From contig NZ_MAFC01000013.1 of assembly GCF_002013465.1 (NCBI RefSeq), positions 186,001 through 250,000 of the forward strand: a DNA stretch of 64,000 bases, given 5' to 3'. Shown piece by piece: positions 36,891 to 45,680 of this stretch. A model generated the notes under the pieces. The model ran no database searches and had not been told where the DNA came from. It saw only the letters and a list, made by a program, of their open reading frames with translations. Source of the stretch: Mycobacterium sp. D16R12 (lineage in GTDB: Bacteria > Actinomycetota > Actinomycetes > Mycobacteriales > Mycobacteriaceae). Numbering within the stretch: the first letter of the stretch is position 1; every line of letters begins with the position of its first letter. A program made the position numbers and the translations under genes.

Positions 36891-38293
36891 TGTCGCCGCA
36901 CCGCCTTCGCATAGAGATCCAGCAATCGGTTATCGGGGTCGTACGTCTTCTTGAGGGTCCGATAGTGCTCTCCGCCGTACAAGGCCTCGAACTCATCACG
37001 GGGGTAGAAGGATTCGGAGTACAGCGACTTGTGTCCACCAAGCTCGCTGACCTTGCGCTCGATAAGCCGGTTGGTGGCCCCCTCGGCGGAGCCCGCGGGC
37101 ACCGAAGACCAAAATCCGATGTTGACGTATGTCTGTCCTGATCGGATGGGGTACAGCGGCCACCCCTCGCTGTCGCGTAACCGCAACGGACACAGCCATA
37201 CCGGCTCGATCGGTACCTCGTCGAGGAACCACCGCAGGAATTCCGCGGTGTTGATGATCGGCACCTCGACGTCCTGTACGACGCGTTCTCGGGCTGTGCG
37301 TCCGTTTAATCTCTCGATACGGTCGGCGATGTCGTAGCGTTGGTCGAGGCCGATCATTTTCCAATAGACGCTGCTGCGCCGGTACTTTCGCGGCCACAGC
37401 CTGCGGATGCGCGGATTCTGTGCACCGAACGCGCGGGAACACCAGAACCAGTCGGTGTCCCACCGCCATAGGTAGTCGTGAATGGTCAGTCGATCGTTGC
37501 TGATTCCGTCCGCGTGCTGGATCGATCGGTAGTAGATCCGTTGTCCCGCGTAATCGCTCACCGGACCCGGTGCATCCGTCTGGGTGCCCAGGGTCAGGTA
37601 CGACTCTCCGGCGGTGAACACCACCCCGTCCAGGTAGTCCACTCGTTGGCCCTGGAAGGTCGCCGAGTCCACGATCGACTCCATCACCGTCACCAGTTCA
37701 TCGAGATTGTGGAATCGGATGTGCCGCAGGGCAACGAACGGTGCCACGGGCTCCAGTTCGATGCGCAGACGCACCGAGTAGCCCAAGGTGCCGTATGAGT
37801 TGGGGAAACCCCGATACAGATCGACGTGCTGGTGTGGCGACGCGGTGATGATTTCGCCCGAGCCGGTGAGGATGTCCATGTCGACAACGGACTCGTGGGG
37901 TAGCCCGTTGCGGAAGGACGCGGATTCGATTCCGAGTCCGGTGACCGCGCCACCGAGCGTGATGGTCTTGAGCTGTGGCACCACCAACGGTGAGAGTCCG
38001 TGGGGAAGCGTGGCGGCAACCAAGTCCTCATAGGTGCACATGCCGGCCACGTCGGCGGTCCGGTTGACGGTGTCCACGTCGATGACACCGGTGAGGCCCG
38101 AGGTATTCAGGCCCGGTGTGGTCGACTTTGCCCTTGCGCGGAACAGATTTGACGTGGGCTTAGCCAAACGAACGGTCGCCGTCGTGGGAATGGCCCGATA
38201 ACTCCGTAGTAGCCGGTTCACTCCCTCGGCGTGCGCCGATCCTGATGCGATAGGCACAGTTCCTACGCTAGCCCGGTTCTGGGCCAGGCGCAC
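36887..38293 (-). CDS. tmsA: FAD-linked reductase of tuberculostearate synthesis (TmsA/BfaA-like)
   Basis: The 468-residue protein starts at GTG 38293 and has the PCMH FAD-binding domain: TSGLTGVIDVDTVNRTADVAG near 63-83, PQLKTITLGGAVTGLGIES near 105-123. The cytochrome/sterol reductase-like second half fits DHCR24-type reductases. It is the Rv3719 counterpart. It reduces the 10-methylene intermediate made by the next gene to the 10-methyl group using NADPH. The two genes overlap by four bases, so they are translated together. Confidence 0.87.
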   Translation of the reverse strand: MRLAQNRASVGTVPIASGSAHAEGVNRLLRSYRAIPTTATVRLAKPTSNLFRARAKSTTPGLNTSGLTGVIDVDTVNRTADVAGMCTYEDLVAATLPHGLSPLVVPQLKTITLGGAVTGLGIESASFRNGLPHESVVDMDILTGSGEIITASPHQHVDLYRGFPNSYGTLGYSVRLRIELEPVAPFVALRHIRFHNLDELVTVMESIVDSATFQGQRVDYLDGVVFTAGESYLTLGTQTDAPGPVSDYAGQRIYYRSIQHADGISNDRLTIHDYLWRWDTDWFWCSRAFGAQNPRIRRLWPRKYRRSSVYWKMIGLDQRYDIADRIERLNGRTARERVVQDVEVPIINTAEFLRWFLDEVPIEPVWLCPLRLRDSEGWPLYPIRSGQTYVNIGFWSSVPAGSAEGATNRLIERKVSELGGHKSLYSESFYPRDEFEALYGGEHYRTLKKTYDPDNRLLDLYAKAVRRQ

Positions 38294-38322
38294 CCGAGAT
38301 CTTGATTCGTGACCAAGCGCGA

Positions 38323-39600
38323 CTAACCGAGGGTCAATCGTCCTAACCGAATCGGTGCTCCGCCAAGCTGTTCGTCGATGCGGAGCAGCTCATTCCACTT
38401 CGCGGTGCGTTCGGACCTGGTGATGGAGCCAACCTTGAGTTGCTCGGCGCCCCAGCCCACCGCCAGGTGCGCGATGGTGACATCCTCACTCTCACCCGAT
38501 CGCGCGGAGACGATGGTGTCCCATCCGCAGTCGTGAGCGGCGTCGTGCGCAGCCTTGGCAGCACTGAGTGTTCCCGCCTGATTTGGCTTCACCAGCAAGC
38601 CGTTACATGCTCCGGCTTCGGTTGCTCGGAGCACCCGCCCGGCATTGGTCACCGTGAAATCGTCACCGACGACCAGGACACGGTGTCCCACTGCTTGGGT
38701 GAACTCCGCCAGTGCGGCCGGATCATCCTCGGCCAGGGGATCCTCGATGGAAGCGATCGGATACTTATCGATCCAGCCGATCAGAACCTCCGACCAGGCG
38801 TCGGAATCGAGTTCGGTGCCGTCGAGCCCGAGACGGTAGCGGCCACCACTACCGAACTCGCTCGACGCGATGTCCAACGCGATCGTGACCTGGGCGCCCG
38901 GCTGCAATCCGGCCCTTTCGATGGAGGCGACGAGCAGCTCCAACGCATCCTCGTTGGAGTCGACCACCGGCCACCAGCCGCCTTCGTCGGCGACCCCGGC
39001 GAGCCGGCCTCGCTCGGAAAGCAATGCCCCGCAGGCGCGATGGATCTCCGCCACCCAGTTGAGCCCCTGTTCGATGCTGTCGGCGGCCGCAGGCACCACC
39101 ATGAAATCCTGGACGTCGGTGCGGCGCGCGGCATGGGCGCCCCCGCCGATCACCTGAATCTCCGGCAACGGCATTGCCGCCGTCCGGTCACCGATCAGAT
39201 ACCGCCACAACGGGATTCCGTACGTCGCGGCCGCGGCGTGCGCGGCAGCCATCGATATCGCCACCGCGGTGTTTCCGCCGATGACGGAGAACGCGTCCGA
39301 CGGGTCCGCCGTTGCGAGCGCCGTGTCGACGGCCTGCTGATCGGTGGCATCGACGCCGACGAGATGTTCCGCGAGGCCGCGTGCCGCCACGACCGCCGAA
39401 GTCACGTCGTATCCGGCGAAAGATCTGCCACCGTCCCGCAAATCGGTGGCCTCGCCACTGCCCCGGGACGCCCCCGCGGGCGCGATCGCTCGTCCCATGC
39501 TGCCGTCGTCCAGTCGCAGTTCCGCTTCGACGGTCGGCCGTCCCCGCGAATCCCATACCCGTCGAGCGTGCACACCGCTGATCTGTGTTCCGGTCATCAT
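38323..39600 (-). CDS. Enolase-like paralogue with altered active-site neighbours
   Basis: The 425-residue protein follows enolase from VWDSRGRPTVEAEL to KWNELLRIDEQL. Kept residues include GGAHA, the Glu of ADEGGWW, the metal block DIASSEF, EDPLAEDD, GDDFTVTN, the Lys of LVKPNQAGT and the Lys of EQLKVGS. Changed residues include the QEFM of enolases, here QDFM, and the SHRSGE loop, here SARSGE. The main mycobacterial enolase lies elsewhere. It overlaps a kinase-like gene upstream in the same direction. It may act on another 2-phospho-acid, or be a degraded enolase; I cannot decide. Confidence 0.8.
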   Translation of the reverse strand: MMTGTQISGVHARRVWDSRGRPTVEAELRLDDGSMGRAIAPAGASRGSGEATDLRDGGRSFAGYDVTSAVVAARGLAEHLVGVDATDQQAVDTALATADPSDAFSVIGGNTAVAISMAAAHAAAATYGIPLWRYLIGDRTAAMPLPEIQVIGGGAHAARRTDVQDFMVVPAAADSIEQGLNWVAEIHRACGALLSERGRLAGVADEGGWWPVVDSNEDALELLVASIERAGLQPGAQVTIALDIASSEFGSGGRYRLGLDGTELDSDAWSEVLIGWIDKYPIASIEDPLAEDDPAALAEFTQAVGHRVLVVGDDFTVTNAGRVLRATEAGACNGLLVKPNQAGTLSAAKAAHDAAHDCGWDTIVSARSGESEDVTIAHLAVGWGAEQLKVGSITRSERTAKWNELLRIDEQLGGAPIRLGRLTLG

Positions 39601-40568
39601 TCCTCTAACTGTTGTGCGACGGCCAGCGGGTCGGTGGCCGATTCATGGAGGGCCTGCCCTGCGCGGGTGCGCAATGAATCCCTATGGGCGGCAGACAAGT
39701 AATCCACGGGAGAACGGCCGTCGATGCGGGCGAGAGCCAAAGCGGGCAGGAGGCGTGCGGTCCGGGCGGCCACCGCGTCCGCTGGCTCCCAGGACACGCC
39801 TTGCAGGTACGTGGCGAACAGTCGCGCGCTCGTCTCACGCAACGGCTCGCGATACTCCGGCTTCCATATTCGCTTGAGCAACAGGTGATTAAGACAGAAC
39901 GCCAGATCGAAGGCGGGGTCGCCGTACCAGGCACATTCGGCGTCGGTCAGCACCGGCCCGTCCGCGGCGACGATGACGTTCTTCGGGCTCACATCCCCGT
40001 GTACGAGCGCGAGGTGAGTGCCCGCGAGATCCTCGGCCAATCGCATCAGGATTGCCGCGTGCTCCGGGAGACGCTCTGCGGTGTAGCGCAGGTATGGTTC
40101 GATCCGCAACGCCTCGAAGAGGTCATCGGATGCGAATTCGATTGCCGCCGTGGCATCACCTGCCGTGCGGGCGTGGACGGCGGCCAGACGCGCACCGAGC
40201 AGCGCGCCGACCTCCGGATCGATGCGCCCACTCGCCAAATCGTCCCGCCAGGACGGGATTGGGCCCAGATCGGTCATCGCAAACGCGTGCAGATCGTCGG
40301 CGGAGATGACAACCCGCGGCGTGAAGGACGGAACGATCGTCGAGGCACGCGCGAGGTAGCGGGCCTCAAAAGCGTTGCGTTCCAGTGGTGCCACCCAATG
40401 GGCCTGCACGCGGAGCCGTTCAATGGCCCGCTTGGCCACCACCGATTCGCCCGAACTCAGCCGTACGCGCCACACATCGGAGGACACCCCGCCGGTCAAC
40501 GGTTGCGCATCCACTGGCACCAGTTCAGCGTGGGAGAGAAGTTCAACCACCCAGTCAGGTGGCGCCAT
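39597..40568 (-). CDS. Aminoglycoside phosphotransferase-fold small-molecule kinase
   Basis: The 323-residue protein has the APH/choline kinase fold: VAKRAIERL (N-lobe Lys) near 45, FAMTDLG hinge near 98, catalytic LVHGDVSPKNVIV near 185-197, and the metal Asp of LTDAECAWYGDPAFDLA. It overlaps both neighbours: the enolase-like start by four bases and the TetR end by 14. That coupling suggests a small catabolic or salvage unit in which a phosphorylated acid is made and then dehydrated. The substrate is not known; antibiotic resistance is not implied by the fold. Confidence 0.8.
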   Translation of the reverse strand: MAPPDWVVELLSHAELVPVDAQPLTGGVSSDVWRVRLSSGESVVAKRAIERLRVQAHWVAPLERNAFEARYLARASTIVPSFTPRVVISADDLHAFAMTDLGPIPSWRDDLASGRIDPEVGALLGARLAAVHARTAGDATAAIEFASDDLFEALRIEPYLRYTAERLPEHAAILMRLAEDLAGTHLALVHGDVSPKNVIVAADGPVLTDAECAWYGDPAFDLAFCLNHLLLKRIWKPEYREPLRETSARLFATYLQGVSWEPADAVAARTARLLPALALARIDGRSPVDYLSAAHRDSLRTRAGQALHESATDPLAVAQQLEE

Positions 40569-41220
40569 GCGCGCCTTCGGATTTCCACCACAGCGCGTTG
40601 AACCAGATGCGGGCGAGCGTATCGATCGCCTCTTCGTCGGTGATTGAACTACGCCCGGTCTCGCCCCCCTCGACCAGCCAGACGTAGCAGAAGTAGTCCA
40701 TCATCGCCCCGATGGCCGATGCGGTGATGTCGGGATCCAACCCCGGGCAGTACTCGTGTTTCTGCAGTCGCCGAATGTTCTTGGCGATCATCGTGCGCGC
40801 GGGGGCACGCAAGTCCCGCCAGTACTCGACGAAGGTCGGATCGATCTGCGCCGCCTGGAACACCCCGGACAGAACCGGCGCATGGTCGCGATAGGTGGTC
40901 CAGTAGACGGTGACGATGTCCCGGATCACCTCGTACGGTGCGCGATCACCGGTCTCGACGGTGTCGCCGCGGGTGTAGGCCTCGTCGCGGAACTCATCGA
41001 CCATGGTGCGCAGGAGCTCTGCCTTGTCGGTGAAGTAGTTGTAGAAGACGCCGACGGATTTCCCGGCCTCGGTGGTGATGTCGATGACGCGGGTCTCGGC
41101 GTACCCGACCCTGGAGATGACCTCACGCGCCGCATCCATCAGGGCGCGGCGCGTGCTGCGGCCACGTTGTGTCGAGGGTTGTTCGATGGGCACGGGCCGG
41201 ATCGCGGAATCGCTAGACAT
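40555..41220 (-). CDS. TetR-family repressor
   Basis: ATG 41220 gives 221 residues. The N-terminal helix-turn-helix reads RRALMDAAREVISRVGYAETRVIDITTEAGKSVGVFYNYFTDKAELL (25-72), typical of TetR. The effector domain is unspecific. It is divergent from the acyl-CoA dehydrogenase-like gene at 41317, and a 16-base perfect palindrome sits in the 96-base spacer. It probably represses both directions. Confidence 0.88.
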   Translation of the reverse strand: MSSDSAIRPVPIEQPSTQRGRSTRRALMDAAREVISRVGYAETRVIDITTEAGKSVGVFYNYFTDKAELLRTMVDEFRDEAYTRGDTVETGDRAPYEVIRDIVTVYWTTYRDHAPVLSGVFQAAQIDPTFVEYWRDLRAPARTMIAKNIRRLQKHEYCPGLDPDITASAIGAMMDYFCYVWLVEGGETGRSSITDEEAIDTLARIWFNALWWKSEGAHGAT

Positions 41221-41246
41221 CACCACCAGCCAAGGCTACATTAAAC

Positions 41247-41262
41247 CTGAATCGAGATTCAG
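41247..41262. promoter_or_regulatory. Palindromic operator CTGAATC-GA-GATTCAG
   Basis: Seven-base arms match perfectly around a two-base centre. It lies 26 bases from the TetR start and 54 from the dehydrogenase start, so one site can control both. Confidence 0.65.
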
Positions 41263-41316
41263 TTTCAGTCCGATTGCGTGTCATCCCCTAATGATTACGC
41301 AGGTTGCGAGGTTTTG

Positions 41317-42510
41317 ATGACGAGTTCGACAGCAGTGCAGACCGATGCCGTTTTGCGGGCACGCGAGCTGGCACCCAACATCGCCGTACGGGCGCTGGAG
41401 GCGGAGCGCTTGCGCCGGATGCCCGACGAGACCATTGCCGAACTGTCCCAGTCGGGTCTGTTCAGTCTGATGGCGCCGCGGCGATACGGAGGCGACGAGG
41501 CCAGCCTGGAGACGTTGGTCAGCGCGGTCATCGAGGTGGGCAAGGTCTGCGGATCGACCGCCTGGACGTTCTGTATCTACGGAATTCACAACTGGCTTGC
41601 CGGACTGTTCCCCGAGAAGCTGCAGGACGAGATGTTCGGGTCGGTGTCCCCTGGCTCGCCCTTGCTGTTTCCGGGCAGCTGGTCGCCGTCGGGTGTCGCC
41701 GTACCCGTCGAGGGCGGTTACAAGATCAGTGGGCGTTGGCAATTCGGCAGCGGTGTCTGGCACTCTTCGTGGGCATCGGTCGCCGCGGTGGTGCAGCATG
41801 AGGAGCCGAAGAAGTATCCGGATCTGCGCACCTTCATGATTCCCCGAGATGATCTCGAGGTCATCGATACCTGGTTCACCTCCGGCCTGCGGGGCACCGG
41901 AAGCATGGATATCGCTGTCAACGACGTGTTCGTCCCCGAGCATCGGGTGCAGGAGTTCGGCCCGCTGGCGCGCGGGCAGTCACCGTCGGCCGACCTGCAT
42001 GGCGCCGCGATCTACCGCATACCGCTGTTCTGTGCGCTCTCCAATGTCGCGGCCGCACCCGCGGTGGGCATGGCACTGGGCACGGTGGAGCTGTTCACCG
42101 AGAAGATCAAGACTCGGGTGATGCGCTACTCGATGCAGGAGCAGTCCAAACTCGCCACCGCACACCGCCGCATGGGACATGTTGCCGCGCAGGCGGAGTC
42201 GGCGCGCACCCTGCTACTGCAGACGGTGCGCGATGTGGAGGACAAGCTGCGTTCCGGCGAAGGGTTGACGACGGAGGATCGGGTGGCGGTGCGCCGCAAC
42301 TGCGCTTACGTGGTCGAGGTCTGCAAGCAGGCCATCGCCGAGGCTGTCGAGGCGTGCGGCGCCTCCGCGCAATACGAAGACTCGCCATTGCAGCGTCACC
42401 TGCGTGATGTGAACACGCTGTCCACGCACGTTGTCTACGACACCGATTCTGCCTACGAGCTTTTCGGGCGGGTGGAACTCGGGCTGCCGCCGGGATCTGT
42501 CGCCTTCTGA
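41317..42510 (+). CDS. Acyl-CoA dehydrogenase-fold flavin monooxygenase (HsaA-like)
   Basis: ATG 41317 has GAGG seven bases upstream and gives 397 residues, the length of HsaA and other group D monooxygenases. Landmarks are GLFSLMAPRRYGG near 45, CGSTAWTFCIYGIHNWL near 80, GRWQFGSGVWHSSW near 140, and TSGLRGTGSMDI near 190. The catalytic Glu block of true acyl-CoA dehydrogenases is not recognisable. It likely uses reduced flavin from a separate reductase to hydroxylate an aromatic or acyl substrate. The enoyl-CoA hydratase-like gene starts on its stop codon, suggesting joint catabolism. Confidence 0.75.
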   Translation: MTSSTAVQTDAVLRARELAPNIAVRALEAERLRRMPDETIAELSQSGLFSLMAPRRYGGDEASLETLVSAVIEVGKVCGSTAWTFCIYGIHNWLAGLFPEKLQDEMFGSVSPGSPLLFPGSWSPSGVAVPVEGGYKISGRWQFGSGVWHSSWASVAAVVQHEEPKKYPDLRTFMIPRDDLEVIDTWFTSGLRGTGSMDIAVNDVFVPEHRVQEFGPLARGQSPSADLHGAAIYRIPLFCALSNVAAAPAVGMALGTVELFTEKIKTRVMRYSMQEQSKLATAHRRMGHVAAQAESARTLLLQTVRDVEDKLRSGEGLTTEDRVAVRRNCAYVVEVCKQAIAEAVEACGASAQYEDSPLQRHLRDVNTLSTHVVYDTDSAYELFGRVELGLPPGSVAF

Positions 42511-43322
42511 TGCCACCCGAGCTCACCGGTCTGCACTGCGTGCTCGCGGACCGAATCCTGACCGTCAAAATCGACAACGGTCCACTCAATCTGCTCGACG
42601 GGCCGCTCATGTCGAGCCTGTCACGCCTGGCCCGATGGCTTGCCGACCGTGACGACGTGACGGTGGTGTTGTTCGGCAGCGCCAATCCCGACTTCTTCAT
42701 TGCTCACCTGAATGTCGAAATCCTGCAAACGGATTCGGCGCGCACCGCCGAGTCTGTCGAATCCTTCCAACGACTGGTCGGCAGGTTCCGCGCGCTGCGC
42801 CAGGCCACCATCGCCCTCGTGGAGGGTCGGGTCGCGGGCGGGGGCAGTGAGTTCCTCCTCAATCTGGACATGCGCTTCGCGGTGCGCGGCAAGGCCGTCT
42901 TCAATCAGGTGGAGACGGGTCTGGGCATTGTGCCGGCGGGTTCGGGCCCGCAGCACCTGCTCCAGGGCATGGGTCGGGCGCGGGCACTCGAGGTGATTTT
43001 GGGTCATGAGGATTTCGATGCTGACCTGGCGGAGCGATACGGCTGGGTGAACCGTGCCCTGGACCCCGACGAGGGGTGGCGGTTCGTGAATCGGCTCGCC
43101 CGGCGTATCGCCGTCAATCCGCTCGCACTGATCGCCGGTGCCAAGAGCACGGTAGATGCGCTGGTCAGCGACCTGGAGCCGGGGTTGGCCGCAGAGCGGG
43201 CAGCGATCGTTGCCGCGTTCGCTGACGTGCACAGCACCGAAAGAATTGCGCTCTTTCTGCAGCGGGGCGGCCAGACGGTGGACGGTGAACGTCGCCTCGG
43301 CGATCTCGTGGGCGACCCTTAG
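42510..43322 (+). CDS. Enoyl-CoA hydratase/isomerase-family protein
   Basis: The 270-residue crotonase-fold protein starts in the TGATG overlap with the previous stop. VEGRVAGGGSEFLLNLD (near 105-121) and FNQVETGLGIVPAGSG (near 130-147) hold the oxyanion-hole loop and the two Glu of the hydratases. The N-terminus lacks the usual RPE/NALN consensus, and IDNGPLNLLDGP replaces it. Hydration, isomerisation or C-C cleavage are all possible in this fold. It belongs to the same TetR-controlled unit as the flavin enzyme. Confidence 0.8.
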   Translation: MPPELTGLHCVLADRILTVKIDNGPLNLLDGPLMSSLSRLARWLADRDDVTVVLFGSANPDFFIAHLNVEILQTDSARTAESVESFQRLVGRFRALRQATIALVEGRVAGGGSEFLLNLDMRFAVRGKAVFNQVETGLGIVPAGSGPQHLLQGMGRARALEVILGHEDFDADLAERYGWVNRALDPDEGWRFVNRLARRIAVNPLALIAGAKSTVDALVSDLEPGLAAERAAIVAAFADVHSTERIALFLQRGGQTVDGERRLGDLVGDP

Positions 43323-43371
43323 ACTGCGACTACAACCAGTAGTAGAACCAAGTCGTAGCGAGGGAGAACTC

Positions 43372-43818
43372 ATGGGTCAGGTCAGTGCGTCCAGTTCGGT
43401 GTTGATCGACGCGGCACCCGAGGCAGTGCTCGCCGCGGTTGCCGATTACCAGAATGTGCGCCCGAAGATCTTGTCCGGCCATTACCGCGACTACCAGGTG
43501 CTCGAAGGCGGTCAGGGCGAGGGCACCGTCGCAGCCTGGAAGCTGCAGGCCACCGAGTCGCGCGTGCGGGACATCAAGTCCAGCGTCAGCGTTGCCGGAC
43601 ACACCGTCATCGAGAAGGACGCCAACTCCACGCTGGTGACCAGCTGGACCGTCGCACCCGCCGGAACCGGCTCCACCGTCACCACCAAGACAGCGTGGAC
43701 GGGTGGCGGCGGCATCAAGGGATTCTTCGAGAAGACCTTTGCGCCATTGGGGCTCAAGAAAATTCAGGCCGAGGTGCTGGACAACCTGAAGAAGACGGTC
43801 GAAGGTTCGGCGACCTAA
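43372..43818 (+). CDS. SRPBCC-family protein, Rv3718c-like
   Basis: ATG 43372 with AGGGAG about eight bases upstream gives 148 residues. Strand-helix-helix-sheet-helix order is visible: SSSVLIDAAPEAVLAAVADYQNVRPKIL at the start and FEKTFAPLGLKKIQAEVLDNLKKTVEG as the C-terminal helix. Size and position match the M. tuberculosis Rv3718c protein, of unknown ligand. Its end overlaps the convergent amidase gene. Confidence 0.82.
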   Translation: MGQVSASSSVLIDAAPEAVLAAVADYQNVRPKILSGHYRDYQVLEGGQGEGTVAAWKLQATESRVRDIKSSVSVAGHTVIEKDANSTLVTSWTVAPAGTGSTVTTKTAWTGGGGIKGFFEKTFAPLGLKKIQAEVLDNLKKTVEGSAT

Positions 43819-44636
43819 CCGCCGGGTTCAGGCGCCGCCGCCGGGTCTGCCCCCGGCGCCGGTGCGGTACCGCTGAGGTAGGCGACGATGCCCTGAACCA
43901 CGGCCTGCGCGTACTTGGCGCGGCCCTCGGGGCTCGTCATCATCGCGGAGTCCTGGGCGTTCTTCATATTTCCGAGCTCGACGAGCACCTTCGGGTGCTG
44001 GGCCAGGTTGAGGCCCGCCAGATCGGAGCGGCCGTAAAGCCCGCCGGTGCCGATGTAGGTCGCCGGTGTCAGGCCCGCGGCTTGCAGGCTGTCGCGCATG
44101 GTCTTGGCGAAGCGCACCGTCGGCTCGCCCTGCACGGCATTCACCGGCGGGTTCGAGAAATTGACATGGAAGCCATGGCCGCCGGCCGGGCCGCCGTCGG
44201 CGTGGATGCTCACCACCGCGTCCGGATTGAAGCTGTTCTCGATCTGCGCGCGCTTGTCGATACAGGGTCCGAGCTTGTCGTCGTCACCACGGGTCATCGC
44301 CGTGCGCACGCCGAGCTGGGTCAGCTGCTGGCGGATGAGCAGCACGGTGTTCCACGCGAAGGTGTGCTCCGGGTATCCGCCGTCCGTGGCGGTTCCGCTG
44401 GTCTGGCAGCTCTTAGTACCGCCGCGCCCGTCGGGCACCTGATTGTTGATCGAGCCGTCGTTAGCCCCGTTATGACCGGGGTCCAGCACGACGATGCGTC
44501 CGGCGATGCCAGGAGCTGCGCCGGCGGTGAAGGTGGTGGGGGCCGATGAGGTGACGATGGGCAGTACCGTGATCGATGCCGCCGTTAGCAGCGTCACCCC
44601 AGTCAGGCCCGCGGCACGCCAAAAACTCACTCGCAC
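43815..44636 (-). CDS. N-acetylmuramoyl-L-alanine amidase, Rv3717-like
   Basis: I choose GTG 44636 (RVSFWRAAGLTG), because a signal peptide follows (to about residue 36); the frame is open further but not signal-like. The Amidase_3 zinc ligands are VVLDPGHNG near 47, the Glu of GGYPEHTF near 82, and SIHADGG near 138, with VELGNMKN near 225 holding the catalytic Glu. Two cysteines (SCQTSG, GPCIDK) can pair as in Rv3717. The enzyme cleaves peptide stems from peptidoglycan in the periplasm. A Pro/Ala-rich tail ends the protein. Confidence 0.88.
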   Translation of the reverse strand: MRVSFWRAAGLTGVTLLTAASITVLPIVTSSAPTTFTAGAAPGIAGRIVVLDPGHNGANDGSINNQVPDGRGGTKSCQTSGTATDGGYPEHTFAWNTVLLIRQQLTQLGVRTAMTRGDDDKLGPCIDKRAQIENSFNPDAVVSIHADGGPAGGHGFHVNFSNPPVNAVQGEPTVRFAKTMRDSLQAAGLTPATYIGTGGLYGRSDLAGLNLAQHPKVLVELGNMKNAQDSAMMTSPEGRAKYAQAVVQGIVAYLSGTAPAPGADPAAAPEPGG

Positions 44637-44733
44637 CTGGCCACGGTAGCCCGGACGGCGGCTACCCTTGTTGACGACCCGCCGAGGCCCGGCGAGCGTG
44701 ACCAACTTGATACCCGCCCGATTAAGGAGACAC

Positions 44734-45078
44734 ATGCAACCCGGAGGCGCCCCGGATATGTCCGCCCTGCTCGCGCAGGCACAGCAGATGCAGCAGCAGC
44801 TCATGGCTGCCCAGGCGCAGATCGCGGCGGCCGAGGTCACCGGGGAGTCCGGTGGCGGCCTGGTGCGGATCACCGGCAAGGGCACTGGCGAAGTGACCAG
44901 CGTGCACATCGACCCGAAGATCGTCGATCCCGAAGATGTCGAGACGCTGCAGGACCTGGTCATCGGTGCGTTCGCCGATCTGACCGCGAAGACGCAGGAA
45001 CTCGCAAGCCAGCGGTTGGGCCCGCTCGCCGGCGGCCTCGGTGATCTTGGTGGAGGGCTGGGATTGCCCGGTGTTTGA
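44734..45078 (+). CDS. YbaB/EbfC nucleoid-associated protein
   Basis: ATG 44734 has AAGGAG six bases upstream. The 114-residue protein has an N-terminal helix of [42 protein letters not shown] in the sheet, and a Gly-rich tail. YbaB proteins bind DNA as dimers and are nearly always encoded before recR, as here. The recR start lies inside its last codons. Confidence 0.93.
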   Translation: MQPGGAPDMSALLAQAQQMQQQLMAAQAQIAAAEVTGESGGGLVRITGKGTGEVTSVHIDPKIVDPEDVETLQDLVIGAFADLTAKTQELASQRLGPLAGGLGDLGGGLGLPGV

Positions 45079-45679
45079 GGGGCCGGTCCAGGACCTCATT
45101 GACGAGCTGGGCAAGCTGCCCGGCGTAGGACCCAAGAGCGCTCAGCGCATCGCCTTTCATCTGTTGGGTGTGGAGGCGCCGGATATCGATCGACTGACCG
45201 CAGCCCTGGCACGGGTGCGCGATGGCGTTCAGTTCTGTGAGGTCTGCGGGAACGTCTCCGACAAGGAACGCTGCCGTATCTGCTCGGATCCGCGACGCGA
45301 TCTCGCACTGGTCTGCGTGGTCGAGGAGCCCAAGGATGTGCAGGCGGTCGAGCGCACCCGAGAATTCCGCGGTCGTTATCACGTGCTCGGTGGCGCGCTG
45401 GATCCGCTCTCGGGTGTCGGTCCCGATCAACTGCGCATCCGGGAACTGTTGACGCGCATAGGAACCGAGGAAGATGGCGTCTCCATTTCGGAGGTCATCA
45501 TCGCCACCGATCCGAACACCGAAGGTGAGGCGACGGCCACCTACCTGGTGCGTATGCTGCGCGATTTCCCCGGGCTGAGCGTCACCCGGCTGGCGTCCGG
45601 TCTGCCGATGGGCGGCGACTTGGAGTTCGCCGATGAGCTGACCCTGGGGCGCGCCCTCTCCGGCCGCCGCCCTCTCTAG
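45071..45679 (+). CDS. recR: Recombination mediator RecR
   Basis: GTG 45071 overlaps the YbaB stop and gives 202 residues. The helix-hairpin-helix [20 protein letters not shown] (11-30), the four-cysteine zinc finger CEVC...CRIC (near 56-71), and the Toprim domain with VEEPKD and [15 protein letters not shown] are in order. RecR with RecFO loads RecA on gapped DNA. Confidence 0.95.
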   Translation: MFEGPVQDLIDELGKLPGVGPKSAQRIAFHLLGVEAPDIDRLTAALARVRDGVQFCEVCGNVSDKERCRICSDPRRDLALVCVVEEPKDVQAVERTREFRGRYHVLGGALDPLSGVGPDQLRIRELLTRIGTEEDGVSISEVIIATDPNTEGEATATYLVRMLRDFPGLSVTRLASGLPMGGDLEFADELTLGRALSGRRPL

Positions 45680-45680
45680 A

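Noticed and set aside
39597..40568. Aminoglycoside resistance gene
   Set aside because: The APH fold is shared by many metabolic kinases, and the gene is coupled to an enolase-like gene rather than a resistance context.
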